Source: Paludibacteraceae bacterium (GTDB lineage Bacteria; Bacteroidota; Bacteroidia; Bacteroidales; Paludibacteraceae). From it: DNA of 9,594 bases. A model generated the notes under the pieces. The model saw only the letters and a program-made list of their open reading frames with translations. It made no database searches and had not been told where the DNA came from. This document shows, piece by piece, positions 1 through 5,894 of the stretch. How positions within the stretch are numbered: the stretch's first letter is position 1; every line of letters begins with the position of its first letter. A program made the position numbers and the translations under genes. Where the stretch lies: contig JAGCQO010000061.1 of assembly GCA_017965125.1 (NCBI GenBank), forward strand, positions 1 to 9,594, read 5' to 3'.

Positions 1-255
1 CTCCACCTCTTCCTTGAAAAGAGAAGGGTCGAGCACAACTCCGTTACCGATTATGTTTACAGTGTTGCCCTGGAATATTCCTGAAGGAATAGATCTCAAC
101 ACATACTTCTGTCCTTCGAATACCAATGTGTGTCCTGCGTTTGGGCCGCCCTGGAATCTTGTTACCACATCATAGTTAGGCGTCAAAACGTCAACCACTT
201 TGCCTTTGCCCTCGTCGCCCCACTGCAGGCCTAAAAGTACATCTACTTTTTTCAT
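1..255 (-). CDS. purA: Adenylosuccinate synthetase, N-terminal 85 residues (3' part beyond window)
   Basis: This cytosolic enzyme condenses IMP with aspartate, using GTP, to give adenylosuccinate, the first step from IMP towards AMP. Only the first 85 codons are present; the gene runs off the left edge. The translation carries the family's N-terminal signature [14 protein letters not shown] (residues 9-22), the GTP/IMP site with the catalytic Asp at position 14. It also carries [11 protein letters not shown] (33-43), with the catalytic His at position 42. The following SIPSGIF segment is also typical of PurA. The start is the ATG read from 255 on the minus strand, which places the signature at the usual distance from the N-terminus. 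No strong Shine-Dalgarno is visible, as is normal in Bacteroidota. A TATATTTG -7 element lies about 70 bp upstream, so it probably has its own promoter. Identification is very secure from motifs alone. Confidence 0.97.
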   Translation of the reverse strand, partial: MKKVDVLLGLQWGDEGKGKVVDVLTPNYDVVTRFQGGPNAGHTLVFEGQKYVLRSIPSGIFQGNTVNIIGNGVVLDPSLFKEEVE

Positions 256-327
256 TTTCTGTTTATGTTGTTTTATCTGATTTCCTGAAATTTATGTCGT
301 TTCGCCGCTTTCTAAGCAAAACAATCG

Positions 328-335
328 CAAATATA
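328..335 (-). promoter_or_regulatory. Candidate Bacteroidota -7 element for purA
   Basis: The minus strand reads TATATTTG here, an exact match to the Bacteroidota TAnnTTTG -7 element, followed by GC as at the tRNA promoter in this window. It lies 72 bp upstream of the purA start codon. I see no TTTG at the expected 19-21 bp upstream, so only half of the promoter is supported. Confidence 0.5.
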
Positions 336-379
336 CTATTTTTGTTTGAATCTTATTATTCACGGTTCCTCACTTTGCA

Positions 380-1036
380 TTATCCGTATTTAATTTCTGT
401 CATTATTTCCTCGTAAAGCAATCGGCTTGTTTTATTGCTGCTGGTGCTCAGTTTGCTTATCTTCATTTCCACGTCCGCAGCCCTTTCTCTGTCTTCGTTC
501 AGGTAGCTTTTTATGTACTCCGCCGCGGCCTTTGCTATCGTGTAGCTTGGGCGTTCGCCCATCGAGATGCTTTTGTCGAGCATCGCCTTTTTGTCATCGT
601 CGGTCATCTTTGGCATGCGTTTCGCTCCGAGCATCAGGCTTATCGCCGCCACGTTTTCATCGCCTTCGTCAGCCCACAGCAGCAGTGTCTTGTCGCTTGT
701 CTTCTCTGTGTTTATGCTTCGGCTCAGCTCCATCAGCACCTCTAAGCTTGGCGACTCAGTGGCGAACTTTTTAATGCGTTCGTCGGTCATGTCCTCCTCT
801 GGGATTATCATCGGTGCAAGCATCATCTCTTCCCGGACTTCGGACTGCCACAGCATTTCGGCGACCTCAGCGTCCTTCTCTTGCGTGGCGGCTATCTCCC
901 GGAGCTCGTGTATCGGCACTCCGTACGCCAGTCTGTAGGCCGCGCCGTTGTCCTTCATCGCCTTGGCTGCTATGCCGTTCATCCTCTGCCTGAGAAGGTT
1001 CTTGATGTTCGCTATTTTTTCTTGGCTGTTGTTCAT
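380..1036 (-). CDS. AlkD-like HEAT-repeat protein (DNA alkylation repair family), possibly non-catalytic
   Basis: The 218-residue protein looks all-helical and resembles the AlkD-like DNA alkylation repair family, whose canonical members are glycosylases excising N3- and N7-alkylpurines. Family-like stretches are YGVPIHELREIAA (38-50), matching the 'GV..peLR.la' helix, and MLWQSEVREEMMLAPMII (61-78), matching 'LW.s..hEe..la..l'. Around residues 121-136 (WADEGDENVAAISLML) the pattern continues, but the usual helix with Trp and paired Arg (WvRRaai-type) is not seen. The W/D/R trio expected for catalysis is therefore not evident. It may be a structural or DNA-binding paralogue rather than an active glycosylase. 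The start at 1036 is the only good Met upstream of the conserved part, and the leader is A-rich with no strong RBS. It is a lone gene, convergent with nothing and divergent from the tRNA. The family call is moderately sure; activity is uncertain. Confidence 0.65.
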   Translation of the reverse strand: MNNSQEKIANIKNLLRQRMNGIAAKAMKDNGAAYRLAYGVPIHELREIAATQEKDAEVAEMLWQSEVREEMMLAPMIIPEEDMTDERIKKFATESPSLEVLMELSRSINTEKTSDKTLLLWADEGDENVAAISLMLGAKRMPKMTDDDKKAMLDKSISMGERPSYTIAKAAAEYIKSYLNEDRERAADVEMKISKLSTSSNKTSRLLYEEIMTEIKYG

Positions 1037-1076
1037 TCTGTTTTATGTGTGATGAAAAAAATATTTTTGCCTTTAG

Positions 1077-1108
1077 TTTGTTAAAACAAATCTTCTGACG
1101 TATATTTG
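1077..1108 (+). promoter_or_regulatory. Consensus Bacteroidota promoter of tRNA-His
   Basis: TTTG at 1077-1080 and TATATTTG at 1101-1108 are separated by exactly 20 bp. This matches the Bacteroidota primary sigma factor consensus TTTG-N19-21-TAnnTTTG in full. Transcription should begin about 7 bp downstream, near 1114-1116, leaving a leader of roughly 10 nt before the tRNA. The -33 TTTG is embedded in an inverted repeat, TTTGTT-AA-AACAAA (1077-1090). Confidence 0.85.
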
Positions 1109-1123
1109 CACCCGCAAATTCAT

Positions 1124-1198
1124 GGTGGATGTAGCTCAGTTGGTTAGAGCGTCGGATTGTGGTCCCGAAGGTCGTGGGTTCGAACCCCATCTTCCACC
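1124..1198 (+). tRNA. tRNA-His (anticodon GTG)
   Basis: The cloverleaf can be folded by hand. G-1 is at 1124 and the acceptor arm GTGGATG (1125-1131) pairs with CTTCCAC (1191-1197), with one T-T mismatch at 6:67. The D-arm is GCTC...GAGC and the anticodon loop is TTGTGGT with GTG at positions 34-36. The T-arm is GTGGG-TTCGAAC-CCCAT. The extra G-1 facing C73 (1198) is the identity element of bacterial tRNA-His. The 3' CCA is not encoded, so it must be added after transcription. The anticodon stem has TCGGA against CCCGA, giving an A31-C39 mismatch next to the loop. The gene has a perfect promoter upstream and a hairpin terminator starting 8 bp downstream, so it is a monocistronic tRNA. Confidence 0.95.
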
Positions 1199-1205
1199 CT
1201 TAAAG

Positions 1206-1236
1206 AGAGAAGGTTTTTCGAAGCCTTCTCTTTTTT
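1206..1236 (+). terminator. Rho-independent terminator of tRNA-His
   Basis: An 11-bp stem pairs 1206-1216 (AGAGAAGGTTT) with 1221-1231 (AAGCCTTCTCT), closed by a TTCG tetraloop at 1217-1220. It has one T-G wobble and runs into six T (1231-1236). It starts 8 bp after the tRNA. On the minus strand the T-run is poor, so it serves mainly the tRNA, though it also sits just beyond the end of the membrane-protein gene at 1253. Confidence 0.9.
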
Positions 1237-1252
1237 GTTTGTTGCTGTTGTT

Positions 1253-2029
1253 TTATGCGTTCTGTTCCTCGATGAGCGACAGTTGCAGCCTCTTGGACAT
1301 CGGCACAAACAGCCAGTATGACACGAAACCTGCTATCAGAGCGCATATCGTGACAACTGATATGTCTATAATCATGTCCACGAGCACATCGTAATTCTCG
1401 ATGGCGCCGTTCTTCACGAGCATGATGCCTCCCCACTTGAGCCCTTGTCTCAGCAGTCCTTTCATCGGCCCACGGAATATCGTCGAGCCTTTCTTTATGC
1501 CCGACCTGATGGCAGAACTGAACGCCTTCTTTGCCGTGTCCTGAATCTTGGCCTTCATCACGACTCCCGACATTTTCAAAGCCGACACGGCGAGCGAGTC
1601 GTAGTTGAACTGGCGTTTGTCAGTTATCGTTCTGCTGTGTATCACTTCCAGCTCCTGCGACACGGCGAATTGCTCGTATTGAAAGAAAATGATGTCGATA
1701 ATCATCGCTGGCCACATTATCCAGCTTTGGGGCAGGGTGCATATCGTCGTGACGCAAAAAGCGAAGAATGCGTGATGGCGTATGCGTTTGTTGGCAATCT
1801 TCTTTGTCAGTTTTTCGCCGATTGTGTTCTCGAATCCGTTGTTGAGCAGCTCGTCTAATGTGACGTTTGTTTTGCGGAGATATTTTCGGCGCAGCATTTC
1901 GCAGATATGCTCCTGGCTGTCGTAGTATGTGTGAAGAAACTTTACATCAAAGACTTTCTTCATACCCTTGTCGTACATGGCCATAGCCCAGTCCACGAGT
2001 TTGCTTATCTTGTTTATTAAAGTTTTCAT
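1253..2029 (-). CDS. Unrecognised 258-residue membrane protein
   Basis: I do not recognise this gene. The protein starts with a charged, amphipathic stretch (1-82) and has no signal peptide. A hydrophobic hairpin follows at about 85-118: HHAFFAFCVTTICTLP, then SWIMWPAMIIDIIFF. After it comes a polar, Lys/Ser/Gly-rich segment (120-212, with KAFSSAIRSGIKKGSTIF) and a last hydrophobic segment at about 215-241, ending in a basic tail. The hairpin, with 'LP' between helices, an 'iiD..f.q' pattern and then an acidic helix, faintly recalls DUF697/EcsC-type membrane proteins; this is only an impression. Topology is probably two or three inner-membrane passes with large cytosolic parts. Start at 2029 is preceded by a TATTTTTG -7 element about 24 bp away, so the gene looks monocistronic. 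Codon use and frame length support a real gene; function is unknown. Confidence 0.8.
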   Translation of the reverse strand: MKTLINKISKLVDWAMAMYDKGMKKVFDVKFLHTYYDSQEHICEMLRRKYLRKTNVTLDELLNNGFENTIGEKLTKKIANKRIRHHAFFAFCVTTICTLPQSWIMWPAMIIDIIFFQYEQFAVSQELEVIHSRTITDKRQFNYDSLAVSALKMSGVVMKAKIQDTAKKAFSSAIRSGIKKGSTIFRGPMKGLLRQGLKWGGIMLVKNGAIENYDVLVDMIIDISVVTICALIAGFVSYWLFVPMSKRLQLSLIEEQNA

Positions 2030-2052
2030 TACTATGTTTCTGTTTCGTGTTG

Positions 2053-2060
2053 CAAAAATA
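2053..2060 (-). promoter_or_regulatory. Candidate -7 element for the 258-residue membrane protein
   Basis: The minus strand reads TATTTTTG, an exact TAnnTTTG match, 24 bp upstream of the start codon at 2029. This implies a very short 5' leader. The -33 region at the expected distance is T-rich (TTTTT) but lacks the TTTG, so this is a half-match. Confidence 0.4.
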
Positions 2061-2063
2061 AAA

Positions 2064-2096
2064 ACCGCTTTTTTATTATTTTATAAAAAGTGCGGT
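2064..2096 (-). terminator. Second, weaker hairpin after the OmpA-family gene
   Basis: On the minus strand ACCGC (2096-2092) pairs with GCGGT (2068-2064), extended inward by an A/T stem with a small bulge, then TTTT-A-TTTTT. It lies directly behind the stronger terminator at 2103-2132. It may be a back-up terminator, and it abuts the -7 element of the next gene. Confidence 0.4.
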
Positions 2097-2102
2097 AAAA
2101 AT

Positions 2103-2132
2103 AAAAAAGGTGGGTAAAATGCCCACCTTTTT
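2103..2132 (-). terminator. Rho-independent terminator of the lipoprotein/OmpA unit
   Basis: An 11-bp perfect stem pairs 2104-2114 with 2122-2132 around a 7-nt loop. On the minus strand it reads AAAAAGGTGGG-loop-CCCACCTTTTT, followed by more T. It begins about 18 bp after the stop codon of the OmpA-family gene. Because both arms carry A/T runs it could in principle act in both directions, but no plus-strand gene ends here. Confidence 0.88.
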
Positions 2133-2149
2133 CACGAGTTTATAGTTTT

Positions 2150-4561
2150 TTATTCTTCAACTACTGTTACGACGAACTCCACGCGTCTGTTCTGTGCCTT
2201 GCCGGCCTTTGTCGCGTTGTCGGCTATTGGCTTGGTGTCTCCATATCCAGTTGCGGTCATTCTTTCGCCTTCCACGCCCTTCTTCATCAGGTAGTTTCTA
2301 ACGGAGTTGGCTCTCTTGTCTGAGAGTTTGAGGTTAGACTCTGGCTTACCCACGTTGTCGGTGTGTCCGTTTATGTCAATCTTGTACTCTGGGTTGTCCT
2401 TCATGATCTTAGCGATCTGGTCAAGGATTCCGTATGAGCTTGGCAGGATGACATCCTTGCCTGTCTCGAACTGGATGCCCTTCATTGCCTTCTGGAAGAT
2501 TTTCTTCGCAGCGGCCTTTATCTCAGGACAGCCGAAGTTAGACTTCGTTCCGATGATTGCAGGGCACTTGTCCTCGAAGTCGGCCACGCCGTCGCCGTCG
2601 GAGTCGAGCGGACAACCGTTAGCGTCAACCATGCCTCTTGCCTCGGCTGGCGTGTTTGGACATCTGTCAACGTCGTCTGGCACACCATCGCCGTCGGCGT
2701 CCTCTGTACATCCGTTCTCGTCAACCACAAATCCCTTGGCTGAGTTAGGACACTTGTCTAGGTAGTCTGGCACGCCGTCCTCGTCAGTGTCGAGTGGGCA
2801 GCCCTTGGCGTCAACCTTGCCTCTGGCAGCTGCTGGTGTGTTAGGGCACTTGTCGAGGTAGTCTGCCACACCGTCGCCGTCAGCGTCGAATGGACAGCCG
2901 TTAGCGTCAACAGCGATGCCTTCCGGAGTGTCAGGACACTTGTCGAGGTAGTCTGGCACGCTGTCCTTGTCGGTGTCTATTGGGCAGCCCAACGAATCGA
3001 CAGTCACTCCGATTGGAGTCTCTGGGCAGCGGTCAACGTTGTCGGCCACGCCGTCAGAGTCGGAGTCTATCGTACATCCCTTCTTGTCAACAAGGTATCC
3101 GAATGGAGTGTCAGGACACAAGTCCTTCTTGTCGCTCACACCGTCCTTGTCTGCGTCCTTCTTGCGCACCTTCCATCCGAGCTCGAATATCAAGCCGGCT
3201 TGTATGTTCGCGTGCTTGGTCTGTGATGGTATGTATTCCTTTGTGAAATGCAGAGGTATTCTGTCAACAGCGATGAACATGTTCCATGGCGCCACTCTGA
3301 ACTGAAGACCTGCGCCGAATGTGTTGTACTGGCCGTTCAGCAATGTGTACGAAACTGTTGTGCTGAGCCAGTTGAATGGTCTGAAGTTGGCAGAAGCGGT
3401 CAGGTCTGTCATTATGTTCTTCTTGTAGAACAATGTTGATGACAAGAGGCCGACTCCGAATCTGTTGTCCCAGATGCTGTACTCGGCGCCGACGTTCAGT
3501 CTTGAGCTTAAGAAAGTGGTGTAGTGGTCGCGGTTGGCGTTGCTGTTGAACGCATCCTCGAACTCCTCCTTTATCTTGTCCCATTTGCCGTCGATATCGT
3601 CGTCAACAACGTAGTCGATACCGTTGAATGTGTATCCTCCAGCCACTTGCGCTGTAGTTGTGTTGTTTCTCCATCTGATGAATCCGAGGTCGGTCACAGA
3701 AGCCGACAGCTGCAAGTTAGGCAACACGTTGTAAGTGGCGCCGAGGTCGAGTCCGAGACCCCAGTTTGATGTGAAGAAGTCGTCGGCCGAGATGTTGCTT
3801 GTGTTTACGTTAATGTGACCGTAATCAACCTTTCCCTCGTCGTTGATTGGCACATCGACCATGTCAGGCAACGAGGCTCTGATTTTTCCCGAGCCCTTTA
3901 TGTGCCACTCGTCTAATCCGGCCTTGATTTTCAGCTTCTTGAAGTCGGTCGAGAAGTTCGCCTGACCCATCAGGTACTTGGCTTTACCACCGACGGTCCA
4001 CTTCTCGTTTATGACTCTGGAATAACCCAAGGCGAACTCGGTGTACACTGTCGCGGACAGTCCCAGCTTGCTGAGGTCGTAGCTCTTGGTTCTTGTCGAG
4101 TCGGTTCCGAAAAGCACCAGCGAGAACAAGTCCTTAGGCAGGTTGCCCACGATGGACACTTTCTCGTTTATGCCGAATGTTATGTAGTTCTTTTCCTTGA
4201 TTCGGAATCCGAAGTTCAGAACGCTCAGTGTGAATCCGGCGTCGAGAGTCGTGTTCTTCTTGAGCTTCTTGTAGAACTTGTTTTTGTCGGCAGCTGGGTG
4301 CAGGAATGTGATTGTGGAGTCGAATCCATTCACGTTCTTGTTATATAAGATGTCGTTCAGCTGCAGTGAGTTGTTGCCGAATCCCACTCTGAAGTTAGGC
4401 AGCACAGGCAGGTCCACGTAGATGTCGTGCACCGGCTGGAACGCTGGGTTGTACTCGTTTCTTTCCTGAACATTGTTCATGAAGTACAATGTGTTTATCT
4501 GTTGCGCTTGTGCGGCAACGCTAATGACAACAGATGCGATTATGTATTTGAGTGATTTCAT
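2150..4561 (-). CDS. OmpA-family outer-membrane protein with DUF5723-like barrel and seven TSP3 repeats
   Basis: This 803-residue envelope protein probably ties the outer membrane to peptidoglycan. A Sec signal peptide occupies residues 1-19 (cleavage after AQA). Residues about 20-465 form a beta-rich, barrel-like region whose start (NTLYFMNNVQERNEYNPAF) resembles DUF5723. Seven thrombospondin type 3 repeats (469-680) follow, each with a DxDxDGVxDxxDxCP calcium-binding loop and a GC, so 14 cysteines in all. The C-terminal OmpA domain (about 690-800) has the peptidoglycan-binding signature NGHTDN (731-736) and NLKLSDKRA (743-751). Asp735 and Arg750 are spaced as E. coli OmpA Asp271 and Arg286, which hold diaminopimelate. 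The C-terminus contains the usual NRRVEF. The gene follows a putative lipoprotein gene by 42 bp on the same strand and lacks an obvious promoter of its own, so they are likely co-transcribed. The transported or bound ligand, if any, is unknown. Confidence 0.9.
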   Translation of the reverse strand: MKSLKYIIASVVISVAAQAQQINTLYFMNNVQERNEYNPAFQPVHDIYVDLPVLPNFRVGFGNNSLQLNDILYNKNVNGFDSTITFLHPAADKNKFYKKLKKNTTLDAGFTLSVLNFGFRIKEKNYITFGINEKVSIVGNLPKDLFSLVLFGTDSTRTKSYDLSKLGLSATVYTEFALGYSRVINEKWTVGGKAKYLMGQANFSTDFKKLKIKAGLDEWHIKGSGKIRASLPDMVDVPINDEGKVDYGHINVNTSNISADDFFTSNWGLGLDLGATYNVLPNLQLSASVTDLGFIRWRNNTTTAQVAGGYTFNGIDYVVDDDIDGKWDKIKEEFEDAFNSNANRDHYTTFLSSRLNVGAEYSIWDNRFGVGLLSSTLFYKKNIMTDLTASANFRPFNWLSTTVSYTLLNGQYNTFGAGLQFRVAPWNMFIAVDRIPLHFTKEYIPSQTKHANIQAGLIFELGWKVRKKDADKDGVSDKKDLCPDTPFGYLVDKKGCTIDSDSDGVADNVDRCPETPIGVTVDSLGCPIDTDKDSVPDYLDKCPDTPEGIAVDANGCPFDADGDGVADYLDKCPNTPAAARGKVDAKGCPLDTDEDGVPDYLDKCPNSAKGFVVDENGCTEDADGDGVPDDVDRCPNTPAEARGMVDANGCPLDSDGDGVADFEDKCPAIIGTKSNFGCPEIKAAAKKIFQKAMKGIQFETGKDVILPSSYGILDQIAKIMKDNPEYKIDINGHTDNVGKPESNLKLSDKRANSVRNYLMKKGVEGERMTATGYGDTKPIADNATKAGKAQNRRVEFVVTVVEE
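2522..3157 (-). repeat. Seven in-frame TSP3 coding repeats (28-32 codons each)
   Basis: The repeats are 30, 30, 30, 32, 30, 32 and 28 residues long (469-680 of the protein). The two 32-residue units carry an extra pair of residues in an A-ARG motif (AAARG, AEARG). The third has DKDSVPD where the others have DGV. Units 3, 4 and 5 share long nearly identical DNA blocks, for example cttgtcgaggtagtctg starting near 2849 and 2939, with a one-base variant near 2753. The array is thus a real DNA-level tandem repeat that could change copy number. Confidence 0.9.
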
Positions 4562-4603
4562 GTCTTAATGCTTTTTCCGTTTGTTACTTAATCCTGTATG
4601 TCA

Positions 4604-5719
4604 TTAAAAATGTATTCCTTCGGTGTAGATTCCGCCCTTGAATGTTATGTTGTTGTCCTCGCTGATTCTCACCTTGTTTGGCATTGGCTCAGGGTCGGTT
4701 GACACGGTTATGACCATGTGCTTCGTCCGCTTCAGGTCGTCGATCATGTCCTCGTCGTAGTGCAGCCAGATGGTGTCGTTCACAGAGCTTACGACACGTC
4801 CGTTGCCGTCGGTTTTCGCACTCGCTAAGTCATAAACATAATTCTTGAAAGTGCCTATAGGGTTGAAGTTCTGGTCGAGCATCTTGAACTTCACCTTTCC
4901 TCCGAATGGGAAGCTGTTTGTAGCGACGAATCTTATTGTCGCCTTTTTCACAAACTCGTTGTCCAAGATGTCGTTTATTCTCATGTCCTTGATTGTGTCG
5001 GTGTAAGTGAAGTGGCAGCCTTCTTCAAACCACAGAGGCATTATGAATTTCACGTTCAGTTTCAGGAAGTCCGTGTTGTTCAGAGCCTCGGCAAGAGAGA
5101 AGTTGCTCTTTCCTGGCTTTGCCTGGTATGAGAAGCTCAGCTTGTATCCAGTCACATTCTTGTCGCCTATCAGACGTCCCAATGTGCTTGTGCTGCTTGG
5201 CTTTCCTTGGTTCGTGATTGTCTCTACGACCTCTTCGTTTTCCGGTATGACAGTCAGGTTGTCGTACTCCACGAATGCGCCTGTGCTTCCTGTCACCTTA
5301 TTAAGTATAAGGTCGATATTGGCTCTTGCGCTGTTCTTTGATGTTATCACGATATGCGGATCTGCAGGCTTGATGATGATGCCTTCAGGAAGGTCCTCGT
5401 AGAAGCTGTAATCCACTCCCCACAGCGTGTCCTTCTTGTTTCCGTCCATGAGTTTCATGTTCGGAATGGTGAACAATGTGTCGTATGTCAGCGCTACAAC
5501 ACCGTCTATGGTCTCAAGCTTGTATGACGAGTTCATGTGTGCTCCGTTCTCTGCGAGCAGCGAAGACATGTCGAAGTATGCGTTTCCGATAGGAATGGCA
5601 ACGACATCGCCTATCTGCATTTGGCTGGAAACGTTGCTCAGGTCGATTTTGTCGTCAATACATGATGTGGCGGTCAATATGAAACATAACGCGCCGAAAA
5701 GAAGTCTCATGGTTTTCAT
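4604..5719 (-). CDS. Putative lipoprotein paired with the OmpA-family gene
   Basis: I recognise no family in this 371-residue protein. The N-terminus is a lipoprotein signal: basic MKTMR, a hydrophobic core, then the lipobox-like LTATSC with Cys20 as the predicted lipidated residue. CIDDK follows directly; acidic residues just after the Cys resemble the lipoprotein export signal that sends Bacteroidota lipoproteins to the cell surface, so surface exposure is possible. The rest has no transmembrane segment and alternates short hydrophobic and polar stretches with many Asp, Asn and Thr, suggesting beta-rich repeated domains. A second in-frame ATG three codons in (5710) would also leave a usable signal peptide. 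The stop is 42 bp before the OmpA-family gene, and a -7 element lies about 44 bp upstream, making this the first gene of the unit. A structural or binding partner of the barrel protein is plausible but inferred only from proximity. Confidence 0.82.
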   Translation of the reverse strand: MKTMRLLFGALCFILTATSCIDDKIDLSNVSSQMQIGDVVAIPIGNAYFDMSSLLAENGAHMNSSYKLETIDGVVALTYDTLFTIPNMKLMDGNKKDTLWGVDYSFYEDLPEGIIIKPADPHIVITSKNSARANIDLILNKVTGSTGAFVEYDNLTVIPENEEVVETITNQGKPSSTSTLGRLIGDKNVTGYKLSFSYQAKPGKSNFSLAEALNNTDFLKLNVKFIMPLWFEEGCHFTYTDTIKDMRINDILDNEFVKKATIRFVATNSFPFGGKVKFKMLDQNFNPIGTFKNYVYDLASAKTDGNGRVVSSVNDTIWLHYDEDMIDDLKRTKHMVITVSTDPEPMPNKVRISEDNNITFKGGIYTEGIHF

Positions 5720-5762
5720 TGGTATCTATGTGTTGATTTGTTTTTGCTCTGTGATCAATAAG

Positions 5763-5770
5763 CAAAAATA
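5763..5770 (-). promoter_or_regulatory. Candidate -7 element for the lipoprotein/OmpA unit
   Basis: The minus strand reads TATTTTTG, an exact TAnnTTTG match, followed by GC and lying 43 bp upstream of the lipoprotein start. At about 19 bp upstream the sequence is CTTCG, only a weak substitute for TTTG. The rest of the 175-bp gap (5720-5894) shows no gene and no clear terminator for the helicase. It contains one GC-rich inverted repeat, CGCC/GGCG near 5825-5838, without a T-run on the helicase strand. Confidence 0.45.
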
Positions 5771-5894
5771 TAAAATAATTAATTGTCCGAAGCCTTTTAT
5801 ATTAAAAACTGTGTATTTTTCTGCGCCTGTCGCGGCGTTTGGTGTTGTATAGCATAAAATTGGATGTCTCGGCTTGTCTGCGAGGGGGTTGAAC

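Noticed and set aside
427..938. Two plus-strand frames opposite the AlkD-like gene
   Set aside because: Ser/Cys-rich antisense products with no family resemblance; the minus-strand frame has the coherent protein.
1122..1394. Plus-strand frame starting inside the tRNA-His
   Set aside because: It spans the tRNA and its terminator; the apparent N-terminus is translated tRNA sequence.
2522..3157. Regularly spaced repeats considered as a CRISPR array
   Set aside because: Units are in-frame protein repeats of 84-96 bp encoding TSP3 calcium loops, with no constant repeat and unique spacer pattern.
5825..5838. GC-rich inverted repeat CGCC/GGCG as terminator of the helicase
   Set aside because: The stem is only 4-5 bp and is followed on the minus strand by A-rich sequence, not a T-run.
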